From Crossaster papposus (lineage: Eukaryota > Echinodermata > Asteroidea > Velatida > Solasteridae): a DNA stretch of 64,000 bases. The translations under genes and the position numbers were made by a program. Below the pieces are notes generated by a model. That model saw only the letters and a list, made by a program, of their open reading frames with translations. It searched no databases and was not told the DNA's origin. The DNA lies in contig JBAIAA010001508.1 of assembly GCA_037893245.1 (NCBI GenBank), forward strand, positions 1-64,000. Reading direction: 5' to 3'. Shown piece after piece: positions 1 through 7,177 of the stretch (positions are counted from its first letter, which is position 1; each line of letters starts with the position of its first letter).

Positions 1-26
1 AATTAATCGGATTAGTCTCTTTCCAT

Positions 27-50
27 TTTGTTTGTTTGTCTGTCTGTCTC
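27..50 (+). repeat. TTTG/TCTG microsatellite
   Basis: About three TTTG units followed by about three TCTG units; same length in each unit as far as seen. A C6-A-C6 tract follows at 65-77. Confidence 0.85.
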
Positions 51-400
51 TTATTTTTTGTTGTCCCCCCACCCCCCAAAATAAAAATAAAAAATTATTT
101 TACTTTTAATACGGTAAAAAAGAAGAAGAGTAATTGCCTGGCCATGTACACAATTGTTTATGCAGTCATTTTGTGTCATATTTTCGAAAACGGGAACTCT
201 TCGTTACATTGGATGATACGCAAGTTTACCCGGCGTTTGGGGAAAAATAAATAAGGAGTGAAACCACACCGGATTGTTGGCCTCTACCGAATATAATAAA
301 AAAGTGGATATTCTAAATTATTGTTTGTAATTGTTTGTTTCTTGGAGTTTTCATTCGGATTCGGAAGGATAGCTTTTGCCCTCTGTGCGTGTGGCAAGCG

Positions 401-528
401 CCAATGCATGTCACTTTGCACGCGTACATAATTCTTCACGCTTGGGTGATTGTGTGGACAATGCGTGTATGCCCAGAATCCTAGCGGGTACCATAAAAGT
501 CGTCCCGGCATGCTTGACCTTCCATTCG
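401..528 (+). promoter_or_regulatory. H2B promoter (CCAAT, TATA-like, start motif)
   Basis: CCAAT at 401-405, TATA-like CATAAAAG at 492-499 and CCATTCG at 522-528. The latter fits the PyCATTCPu cap motif of sea urchin histone genes and lies about 31 bp past the TATA-like element. Transcription probably starts near 524, giving a leader of about 39 nt. I see no perfect octamer here, although H2B promoters of other animals often have one. Confidence 0.7.
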
Positions 529-562
529 ATCGCACGATCACATACACTCATCTTCTCCAATC

Positions 563-931
563 ATGGCTCCTAAAGTTAGCGGAAAAGGCCAGAAGAAGGC
601 CGGCAACACCAAGGCTCCGGTCAGCACGAACAAGAAGAGGCGTCGGCGTCGCAAGGAGAGCTACGGCATCTACATCTACAAAGTCATGAAACAGGTGCAC
701 CCCGACACAGGAATCTCCAGCAAGGCAATGAGCATCATGAACAGCTTTGTCAACGACGTGTTTGAGCGCATCGCCGGCGAATCTTCCCGCCTTGCCCACT
801 ACAACAAGAAGTCGACCATCTCAAGTCGTGAAGTGCAGACTGCAGTACGCCTAATCCTCCCGGGAGAGCTTGCCAAGCATGCAGTCAGCGAAGGAACCAA
901 GGCCGTCACCAAGTATACGACTTCAAAATAG
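563..931 (+). CDS. H2B: Histone H2B, unit 1
   Basis: Core nucleosome histone that dimerises with H2A. The 122-aa protein has a short basic tail (residues 2-33, with SGKGQKKAG and a KKRRRRRK cluster). The histone fold begins around [23 protein letters not shown], and the C-terminal helix ends AVTKYTTSK; Lys117 here corresponds to the ubiquitinated Lys120 of mammals. Only this start gives a normal H2B N terminus. After Met removal the protein begins Ala-Pro-Lys, the XPK motif recognised by N-terminal alpha-methyltransferases. The gene is intronless, as replication-dependent histones are. It is preceded by a CCAAT box (401-405), a TATA-like CATAAAAG (492-499) and a CCATTCG start motif (522-528), and followed by the histone stem-loop at 976-991. 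The tail is shorter than in sea urchin sperm H2B, so this is a canonical somatic or embryonic form. Confidence 0.98.
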   Translation: MAPKVSGKGQKKAGNTKAPVSTNKKRRRRRKESYGIYIYKVMKQVHPDTGISSKAMSIMNSFVNDVFERIAGESSRLAHYNKKSTISSREVQTAVRLILPGELAKHAVSEGTKAVTKYTTSK

Positions 932-975
932 GTTGACCGAGGGAGGAACAAATAACACGAAAAACATAACCAAAC

Positions 976-991
976 GGCTCTTTTCAGAGCC
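976..991 (+). terminator. H2B mRNA 3' stem-loop (SLBP site)
   Basis: GGCTCTTTTCAGAGCC: a 6-bp stem with a UUUC loop, 45 bp after the stop. This is the canonical replication-dependent histone mRNA end bound by SLBP. The 3' flank is AACA rather than the usual ACCA. It recurs in all 11 H2B copies. Confidence 0.97.
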
Positions 992-1008
992 AACACAATT
1001 TAAAAAAA

Positions 1009-1015
1009 AAAGAGA
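1009..1015 (+). promoter_or_regulatory. H2B histone downstream element (U7 site)
   Basis: AAAGAGA at the end of a 10-A run, 17 bp after the stem-loop. Its position and purine content fit the U7 snRNP-pairing element. It lies further from the hairpin than in the other three genes (11-12 bp), unless pairing uses the A-run. Confidence 0.75.
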
Positions 1016-1790
1016 TGTGACTGTCTGATCTGTGTTACTAATTTAGTCAATATTCGTAGGTGGTAAAATCGTTCGGGTAGTGTTCCCGTCTTTACATTCT
1101 CCCTGACCTTAAAAGGAGAAATGAAGATCAACATTAACCTTCTGTTCTCGTCGCCTTTGAAAACAAATATGTGACTTGAAAAGGCATGACGGGGAAAAGT
1201 ATTTCTGTAGTATTTGGAGTTCTATTGTTTTACACCGTAGTAAAGACCGATTCGTTAGTTTTGCAATGATACCAAAAGTATTTATTTACATCATTTAATT
1301 AACATGATATATACAACATTGCAGGGCTGACAGTGCGCCGCCCAACCTAAGCGATCGAATTTTTAAAACCAACGAATAGCTTTGACCAAAACAATTATAC
1401 GCGTGCCCGCCAACAACGAAATTGACAAATGGGGGTCATTGTTAATTTAGCCTCAGTAAGTCACGTAGGAATTTGCAATGGCGAAACAGCCTTTTGTTAT
1501 TCAGCACCTGTGCGCGCAGTGGTTTTTGTTCATTCAGTCTCCATTACGAGAAGTAGTGGTTTCTTGTTTGATGTATGTTTAATATATGTGTTTGTCGTAT
1601 CTCTGTGCAGACAAATCCGTGACAGTTTTCAATGTGGTTTATGAGGGACGATCTGCGGCCAGCGTGGAGGCAGGTCAATCGGTAGGCAACAGGGACACAC
1701 CGTCGGGATAACAGAAATCGTCTGAGAAAGCAGGTAAGGTTTTTGGGTGCTTTGGGTTTTTGCTGTTATGATTTCATCGCTTAGATTGAA

Positions 1791-1809
1791 GACAGACAGA
1801 CAGACAGAC
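1791..1809 (+). repeat. GACA microsatellite
   Basis: About 4.5 tandem GACA units in the H2B-H2A spacer, about 125 bp upstream of the H2A CCAAT dyad. Confidence 0.85.
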
Positions 1810-1892
1810 CTCGTTCAAAAAATGTATCCCTGTCTTCACGAATCCAAAAATGGATGCGGTGCACTCAACCGTACAGTAAGTGTGTCGCGCGT

Positions 1893-1971
1893 GATTGGCT
1901 ACTTGGCGTGCTTCGGCCAATCCACCGGAACGCTATAACTAGTGCTGTCACCCCCCTCGTACGGCACTTTC
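1893..1971 (+). promoter_or_regulatory. H2A promoter (paired CCAAT boxes, TATA, start)
   Basis: GATTGGC at 1893-1899 and its exact reverse complement GCCAATC at 1916-1922 form a dyad of two opposed CCAAT boxes. A TATA box CTATAAC at 1933-1939 is followed by a probable start around 1966 (GCACTTT), giving a leader of about 45 nt. Two NF-Y-type sites near 50-70 bp upstream of the start is a strong histone promoter layout. Confidence 0.75.
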
Positions 1972-2009
1972 ACTGCAGATCGCAATCTACTGTCACCAAT
2001 TACTTCAAG

Positions 2010-2387
2010 ATGACTGGACGAGGAAAAAGCGGAAAAGCAAGAAGCAAGGCCAGGAGCAGGTCCTCAAGGGCGGGACTGCAGTTCCCCGTGGGTCGCGTTC
2101 ATCGATTTTTGCGAAGGGGCAACTACGCTGAGCGGGTTGGAGCCGGTGCACCGGTCTACCTGGCAGCCGTGATGGAATACCTGACCGCGGAGATCCTGGA
2201 GCTGGCCGGTAACGCAGCACGAGACAATAAGAAGACGAGAATTAACCCTCGACATCTGCAGCTTGCTATACGCAACGACGAAGAGCTTAACAAGTTGATG
2301 AGTGGGGTTACCATCGCGCAAGGCGGTGTGCTTCCCAACATCCAGCAAGTACTTCTGCCCAAAAAGGCCGCCAAAGTATCAAAGTAA
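2010..2387 (+). CDS. H2A: Histone H2A, unit 1
   Basis: Core nucleosome histone, 125 aa, partner of H2B. The reading frame is open upstream to an ATG at 1854, but that stretch covers the CCAAT pair, TATA box and probable cap site. The ATG at 2010 gives the standard N terminus, here TGRGK rather than SGRGK. The histone fold spans about residues 18-97. The acidic patch is complete (mature E55, E60, E63, D89, E90, E91), and the docking-domain segment [13 protein letters not shown] is present. There is no C-terminal SQ(E/D) motif, so this is not H2A.X, and the fold is canonical rather than H2A.Z. Unusual residues relative to common animal H2A are Thr1, Asn78 (RINPRHLQ instead of RIIPRHLQ), Met96-Ser97 and Gln112. 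Histone stem-loop at 2433-2448 and a downstream element at 2461-2468. Confidence 0.98.
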   Translation: MTGRGKSGKARSKARSRSSRAGLQFPVGRVHRFLRRGNYAERVGAGAPVYLAAVMEYLTAEILELAGNAARDNKKTRINPRHLQLAIRNDEELNKLMSGVTIAQGGVLPNIQQVLLPKKAAKVSK

Positions 2388-2432
2388 TAGGCCTACAAAC
2401 AAATTACTTTGCCTCCACAAACAAAACCAAAA

Positions 2433-2448
2433 GGCTCTTTTCAGGGCC
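2433..2448 (+). terminator. H2A mRNA 3' stem-loop (SLBP site)
   Basis: GGCTCTTTTCAGGGCC. The fourth base pair is a U-G wobble, while the other three genes have Watson-Crick pairs throughout. It is flanked by ACCA. The wobble is fixed in all 10 copies. Confidence 0.97.
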
Positions 2449-2460
2449 ACCACATAGTTA

Positions 2461-2468
2461 CAAGAGAG
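2461..2468 (+). promoter_or_regulatory. H2A histone downstream element (U7 site)
   Basis: CAAGAGAG, 12 bp after the stem-loop and close to the sea urchin CAAGAAAGA consensus. Confidence 0.85.
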
Positions 2469-2500
2469 AAACGCCGCTGTCTGTCTGTTCTTCATTTTTA

Positions 2501-2506
2501 AATAAA
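2501..2506 (+). promoter_or_regulatory. AATAAA downstream of H2A stem-loop
   Basis: A canonical poly(A) signal hexamer 53 bp after the histone hairpin, in an AT-rich context. It could act as a back-up 3' end, or be chance in AT-rich DNA. Confidence 0.4.
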
Positions 2507-3200
2507 GTTTTAAAAGAGACAAATTTAGATAATACATGTGTAGATTTTAACTTTCACAGCCAAAGGCCCGCTGAGTTTGTTCAATGGCTTCGTTTATTTT
2601 TTAAAGAATCGCCTTCCCTTTTCCTGCTTATAAAAATATTAAGAAAGTGTTTTTTGTCATCCGGGCGCGCGTGCGTTTTAACTTGTATCCCGGCGACCTT
2701 CATATAAAAACTAGTTCATTAAATATGCAACGCGCGCACTGTGACTTCAACAAAGCAAAAATAAATACGCGCTGTGTCTGTACTCTATATATACATGTAC
2801 TACGCGTACTGTACAGTACATGCATGTTCAGTTTGTAAAAGTACGTGAATGATATTATACCCGCGACCCAGCACATCAAAATCAAGAATAAGTCGGAAAA
2901 AGACTTTCGGAGATATAAATATAATAAGATTGCAAATTCAATAAGCTTTTTAATGACATCCATCACAAGCCTTTAGCTCGGAAATTATTGGTTACGAGTT
3001 ACAGACTGGGGATGGCTATCAATAGAAAGCCTATGGAATTTCAAATGTTACTATGTACATATCGTGAATTGTCATTTCCCGCTTATTATTGATTTTGATA
3101 TCCTGGGTCACATTTTCATAGATTTAACAAAAACATTGGAAATGTGGTGAGTTGACACTTCGCGTGTGGTCTATTAGCTTTGTTTTCGTGTTCTGTCTTA

Positions 3201-3267
3201 CCTGGGCCCAATTTCATAACAAATGTAAGCACAACAATTTGCTTAGCATGAAACATTTTCCTTGGCC
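3201..3267. mobile_element. Possible dispersed-repeat (MITE-like) fragment
   Basis: The segment runs from CCTGGGCCCAATTTCATA to CTTGGCC. It contains an internal inverted repeat TAAGCA (3226-3231) / TGCTTA (3240-3245), and its ends are loosely complementary (TGGGCC and GGCCA). The wording GGGCCCAATTTCAT followed by GCTTAGCA is, from memory, common in echinoderm genomic repeats. This is recall rather than a search result. Confidence 0.35.
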
Positions 3268-3820
3268 AAACTGAAGATTTCCGAACACGTTTTATTGACG
3301 GTCGTGAATTCTCGTTAACGTTCGCGACTACAATTTCGACGTCTGGGTGTACACAATTAAATGGTCAGGCCATAGAACCAGACTATTTTCACCGCCCACA
3401 AAGTGGGACATTTAGGTTCTGCTTAAAAACAAATAAACCGGCCTGAACGGTAAACGATCGAGGCGCGGTTGTGCCGAAGGGCGCCATCTATCGGCACGCT
3501 CGTACCGGCAGGTCTGTGTGTATTTACAGCGGCGAGGCGCAGTGCAGCATGGCGATAATTTTGATACCAGTCGCATTTTTCCAGATTTTCAAGTGACTTT
3601 TGGTTAAAAAAAATGAATTTGTAAAAGAATATTGTCGATGTGTATGAAAATGTGTTATGAAAACCCCCCAAGCTCATGAATATTGATGTAAATTAACGTG
3701 CCAAAAGTTGGTAATTTCTATAAACGGGTTTGCGTCGGGCTCTGTGAGAAGTCCTTTTCTTGACCCGAAATACACAAATTAGAAAAGTTAAAATAAGAAT
3801 ATTATTCGGATGAGAACAAT

Positions 3821-3883
3821 GGGCGGGGGAATCAATTTGCATGCATAATTCCAGAGCGCCCTATTGGTTCAATGTCAATCGTT
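3821..3883 (+). promoter_or_regulatory. U2 snRNA promoter (GC box, octamer)
   Basis: GGGCGGGG at 3821-3828 and a perfect octamer ATTTGCAT at 3835-3842 (-49 to -42 from the U2 start), with ATTGG (inverted CCAAT) at 3863-3867. No TATA box is present, consistent with Pol II snRNA transcription. The proximal sequence element cannot be named from sequence alone. Sea urchin U2 has its element near -55, and the octamer occupies about that place. Confidence 0.6.
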
Positions 3884-4071
3884 ATCGCTTCTCGGCCTTT
3901 TGGCTAAGATCATGTGTAGTATCTGTTCTTTTCAGCTTAATATCTGAAACGCTGTTCATCGAACAGCCAGTATATTAATCTGATTTTTGGATTTGGGCCG
4001 TGGAATAGAGGCTTGCCTCGTCCCGGCCATGGGTTGGCCCGGTATAGCAGTACATCCGGGATTCGGCCCAC
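3884..4071 (+). ncRNA. U2: U2 spliceosomal snRNA, unit 1
   Basis: U2 snRNA pairs with the intron branch point in the major spliceosome. The 5' end ATCGCTTCTCGGCCTTTTGG matches the near-invariant animal U2 start. The branch-point-binding GTAGTA lies at 3916-3921 (RNA positions 33-38, as expected). Stem IIa pairs 3931-3935 with 3944-3948, and the IIb hairpin GCTGTTC/GAACAGC is at 3951-3967. The Sm site ATTTTTGG is at 3983-3990 and a GAGGC/GCCTC hairpin (stem III) at 4008-4019. The stem IV CCCGG/CCGGG (4038-4060) carries the U2B''-type loop with GCAGTAC. Stems IIa and IIb differ from vertebrate U2 yet stay fully paired, which argues for a functional gene. The length of about 188 nt fits, but the exact 3' end is uncertain by a few bases. 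It sits between H2A and H4 on the same strand. No TATA box lies upstream, as expected for a Pol II snRNA gene. Confidence 0.95.
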
Positions 4072-4097
4072 TCCCCTCGGGGAACATCAATTAATAC

Positions 4098-4106
4098 AAA
4101 AACAGG
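4098..4106 (+). terminator. Candidate snRNA 3' box of U2
   Basis: AAAAACAGG, 27 bp after the likely U2 3' end, matches 8 of 9 positions of the AAARNNAGA half of the metazoan snRNA 3' box, which directs Integrator-dependent 3' end formation. The upstream GTTT half is not clear. Confidence 0.4.
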
Positions 4107-4269
4107 TCTCGTCTATTATGTGTATTCCTATGTCGCCTCACTTTTACAAGTTCTTTCTTCGCTTTACTTCGTGGCTTTCTTATATTTGAACATTTCAATT
4201 TGTCTCAATTAAATAATTGTATGAAGACCGATCTCTTTGTTTTAGGTTGATTTCTGAAGAAAGGGAAAA

Positions 4270-4315
4270 ACAACAACAACAAAAACAAACAAACAAACAA
4301 ACAAACAAACAAACA
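4270..4315 (+). repeat. CAA / CAAA microsatellite
   Basis: Four CAA units followed by about seven CAAA units in the U2-H4 spacer. Copy number looks constant across units, which is notable for a slippage-prone repeat. Confidence 0.85.
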
Positions 4316-4623
4316 GATCCTCTGCGACTGGTTGTATTTTTTTTTGGCGAAGATGTATTAGATTTCTTTATCTTTTCCATATTTTTAGAAATTCATATGA
4401 TTTCATATAAATGTAGACTTTAAATGTTCTTTTTGTTTTTGGTCTTGTTTGTTTGAATTCCATTTTTGTTCTAAATACTGTATAGGTAATAATGCAGGGC
4501 CCTTTTTTATAGCTTTTTTTTTTGTAAGTGATAAAACCTCAAATACAATAAATAACAGTGCTTTTAACAGTTCAGTTTTTATGTTTGTATTTTAATGTTG
4601 CGATTATTCGTTTGCTTGCTTTC

Positions 4624-4640
4624 CTCTCTCTCTCTCTCTC
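4624..4640 (+). repeat. CT microsatellite upstream of H4
   Basis: About eight CT dinucleotides roughly 150 bp upstream of the H4 start site. On the other strand this is a GA repeat, a sequence type bound by GAGA-like factors at insect histone promoters. A role here is speculation. Confidence 0.7.
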
Positions 4641-4709
4641 GTTGACTGTTTATTTCTCCTCTCGTGTCGTTATTTCGGGAGGGAAACCTCTGCCACGATT
4701 TGTTGCTAG

Positions 4710-4795
4710 AGGGCGCCCTGACTTTCGTTTGCCTGGCGTGCTCCTATCGCGTCCGCGCATAGCAGTGATATATAATACACTGCCTCGCCCATTCA
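4710..4795 (+). promoter_or_regulatory. H4 promoter (GC palindrome, TATA, start motif)
   Basis: A 10-bp palindrome AGGGCGCCCT (4710-4719), a TATA box TATATAAT (4769-4776) and a start motif CCATTCA (4789-4795) that fits PyCATTCPu. The leader is about 55 nt and ends in a purine-rich, A-rich run before the ATG. Confidence 0.75.
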
Positions 4796-4810
4796 ATCGA
4801 TCTAGTCTAG

Positions 4811-5158
<348 letters not shown>

Positions 5159-5193
5159 ATAGATGCATGATACATGCCATTTTCAAACCAAAC

Positions 5194-5209
5194 GGCTCTT
5201 TTCAGAGCC
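5194..5209 (+). terminator. H4 mRNA 3' stem-loop (SLBP site)
   Basis: GGCTCTTTTCAGAGCC flanked by ACCA, 36 bp after the H4 stop. Identical in all 10 copies. Confidence 0.97.
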
Positions 5210-5221
5210 ACCACGATTTCA

Positions 5222-5231
5222 CAAAAAGAGA
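5222..5231 (+). promoter_or_regulatory. H4 histone downstream element (U7 site)
   Basis: CAAAAAGAGA, 12 bp after the stem-loop; purine-rich U7-pairing element. Confidence 0.85.
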
Positions 5232-5531
5232 TTGATTCCAGGTTTTAATTTGTGTGTACTCTGTTATTATTTGGGCATTGTCTCGCGGGATTCAGTGTGG
5301 ATTTTCCTCCCTGTGTCTATTAGTATTAAGGTTTTTTTCTTTTCGTTTATTGCCCGTAATTATTCCCGGGATGTCTTTATCGAAGACACGGCCCATTTGT
5401 TTATTTTGGTAGCTGGGGAAAATTAATTTGCTTGCAAAGTATCATGTACTCGTAGGTAATATTGACCGTATTGTTTCGGAGGGTAAATCAGTTGTGATCA
5501 GTGAAGCGTCCCGGCATGGTGTCCGAATTAT

Positions 5532-5621
5532 CCAATCGGAAGACTGCCCATTGTTATACTTCAGCCCCAGGATGCTATTCTCTAGTCTTAAGAGACGGCC
5601 TGTTCGTTGATTTGGCATTCA
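5532..5621 (+). promoter_or_regulatory. H3 promoter (CCAAT, weak TATA, start motif)
   Basis: CCAAT at 5532-5536, TATA-like TCTTAAGA at 5586-5593 and GCATTCA at 5615-5621. The TATA-like element is poor but correctly placed about 28 bp before the start motif. Unit 3 carries a G to A change at the base equivalent to 5598. Confidence 0.6.
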
Positions 5622-5645
5622 CTTCTTATCTACTCTCCATTCTGA

Positions 5646-6074
<429 letters not shown>

Positions 6075-6105
6075 GTCACAGCTGCGTGCGCAAAACTAAC
6101 CGAAC

Positions 6106-6121
6106 GGCCCTTTTCAGGGCC
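6106..6121 (+). terminator. H3 mRNA 3' stem-loop (SLBP site)
   Basis: GGCCCTTTTCAGGGCC, a covarying C-G pair where H2B and H4 have U-A. The 3' flank is AATA instead of ACCA. Confidence 0.97.
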
Positions 6122-6132
6122 AATATTTTTTT

Positions 6133-6141
6133 CAAAGAGAG
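6133..6141 (+). promoter_or_regulatory. H3 histone downstream element (U7 site)
   Basis: CAAAGAGAG, 11 bp after the stem-loop. Confidence 0.85.
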
Positions 6142-6808
6142 ATTCATTCCAATCGCGTTTTCTGTAGAGTTTTGAAAAGTTAAGTTTGGTTACTATAGGT
6201 AAATACGAATTTTAACTGGCCAGAGCTCCGGAGAACGGATTAATAAAATTAATCGGATTAGTCTCTTTCCATTTTGTTTGTTTGTCTGTCTGTCTCTTAT
6301 TTTTTGTTGTCCCCCCACCCCCCAAAATAAAAATAAAAAATTATTTTACTTTTAATACGGTAAAAAAGAAGAAGAGTAATTGCCTGGCCATGTACACAAT
6401 TGTTTATGCAGTCATTTTGTGTCATATTTTCGAAAACGGGAACTCTTCGTTACATTGGATGATACGCAAGTTTACCCGGCGTTTGGGGAAAAATAAATAA
6501 TGAGTGAAACCACACCGGATTGTTGGCCTCTACCGAATATAATAAAAAAGTGGATATTCTAAATTATTGTTTGTAATTGTTTGTTTCTTGGAGTTTTCAT
6601 TCGGATTCGGAAGGATAGCTTTTGCCCTCTGTGCGTGTGGCAAGCGCCAATGCATGTCACTTTGCACGCGTACATAATTCTTCACGCTTGGGTGATTGTG
6701 TGGACAATGCGTGTATGCCCAGAATCCTAGCGGGTACCATAAAAGTCGTCCCGGCATGCTTGACCTTCCATTCGATCGCACGATCACATACACTCATCTT
6801 CTCCAATC

Positions 6809-7177
6809 ATGGCTCCTAAAGTTAGCGGAAAAGGCCAGAAGAAGGCCGGCAACACCAAGGCTCCGGTCAGCACGAACAAGAAGAGGCGTCGGCGTCGCAA
6901 GGAGAGCTACGGCATCTACATCTACAAAGTCATGAAACAGGTGCACCCCGACACAGGAATCTCCAGCAAGGCAATGAGCATCATGAACAGCTTTGTCAAC
7001 GACGTGTTTGAGCGCATCGCCGGCGAATCTTCCCGCCTTGCCCACTACAACAAGAAGTCGACCATCTCAAGTCGTGAAGTGCAGACTGCAGTACGCCTAA
7101 TCCTCCCGGGAGAGCTTGCCAAGCATGCAGTCAGCGAAGGAACCAAGGCCGTCACCAAGTATACGACTTCAAAATAG
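6809..7177 (+). CDS. H2B: Histone H2B, unit 2
   Basis: The protein is identical to the copy at 563-931. 3' stem-loop at 7222-7237. Confidence 0.98.
   Translation: MAPKVSGKGQKKAGNTKAPVSTNKKRRRRRKESYGIYIYKVMKQVHPDTGISSKAMSIMNSFVNDVFERIAGESSRLAHYNKKSTISSREVQTAVRLILPGELAKHAVSEGTKAVTKYTTSK

Larger units (their letters stand above)
932..2009 (+). other. H2B-H2A spacer
   Basis: 1,078 bp. It holds the H2B 3' signals and, at its end, the H2A promoter. Between about 1020 and 1890 I recognise no gene. It contains a (GACA)n run at 1791-1809, a splice-acceptor-like and a donor-like site bracketing 1611-1733, and a 41-codon open frame (1586-1711) with no recognised similarity. Confidence 0.8.
2388..3883 (+). 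other. H2A-U2 spacer
   Basis: 1,496 bp, the longest spacer. It contains the H2A 3' signals, a palindrome cluster (2792-2819), a possible dispersed-repeat fragment (3201-3267), a GC-rich patch with a perfect 7-bp inverted repeat (3471-3477 with 3491-3497), and the U2 promoter. No coding region with recognisable similarity is seen on either strand. Confidence 0.8.
6075..6808 (+). other. H3-H2B spacer (unit junction)
   Basis: 734 bp that joins one unit to the next; bases 1-562 are the right part of the preceding copy. It holds the H3 3' signals, an AATAAA at 6242-6247, a TTTG/TCTG microsatellite, a C-rich tract and the H2B promoter. It collects three of the seven unit differences seen in total (255, 25040, 25225). 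Confidence 0.8.

Noticed and set aside
36-254. 72-codon open frame in the H3-H2B spacer
   Set aside because: It starts in a microsatellite and C-tract, has low-complexity composition and no recognisable similarity. Two of three substitutions in it (25040, 25225) alter the reading.
1854-2009. N-terminal extension of H2A from an upstream ATG
   Set aside because: The extra 52 codons cover the CCAAT dyad, TATA box and probable start site, and the frame from 2010 gives the standard H2A N terminus.
3197-3205. CTTACCTGG, identical to part of the U1 snRNA 5' end
   Set aside because: Nothing after it matches U1 stems or its Sm site. Nine bases are too few, and the string runs into the repeat-like segment.
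3423-3677. 84-codon minus-strand frame upstream of U2
   Set aside because: No start context, no family similarity, and composition follows the AT-rich spacer.
3884-4071. U2 as a pseudogene
   Set aside because: All functional motifs are present, and stems IIa and IIb keep pairing despite sequence change from vertebrate U2. The U at RNA position 30, where vertebrates have A, is the only oddity in the 5' domain and does not touch GTAGTA.
4194-4206. U7-like Sm site AATTTGTCTC and upstream pyrimidines as a U7 snRNA gene
   Set aside because: The Sm-like string matches U7 in part, but the expected strong 3' hairpin does not follow and the upstream sequence has no clear match to the downstream elements. 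A U7 covariance search would settle it.
4547-4552. AATAAA upstream of H4 as a poly(A) signal of a transcript from U2 or an unknown gene
   Set aside because: No upstream coding unit ends there, and AATAAA is frequent in this AT-rich spacer.
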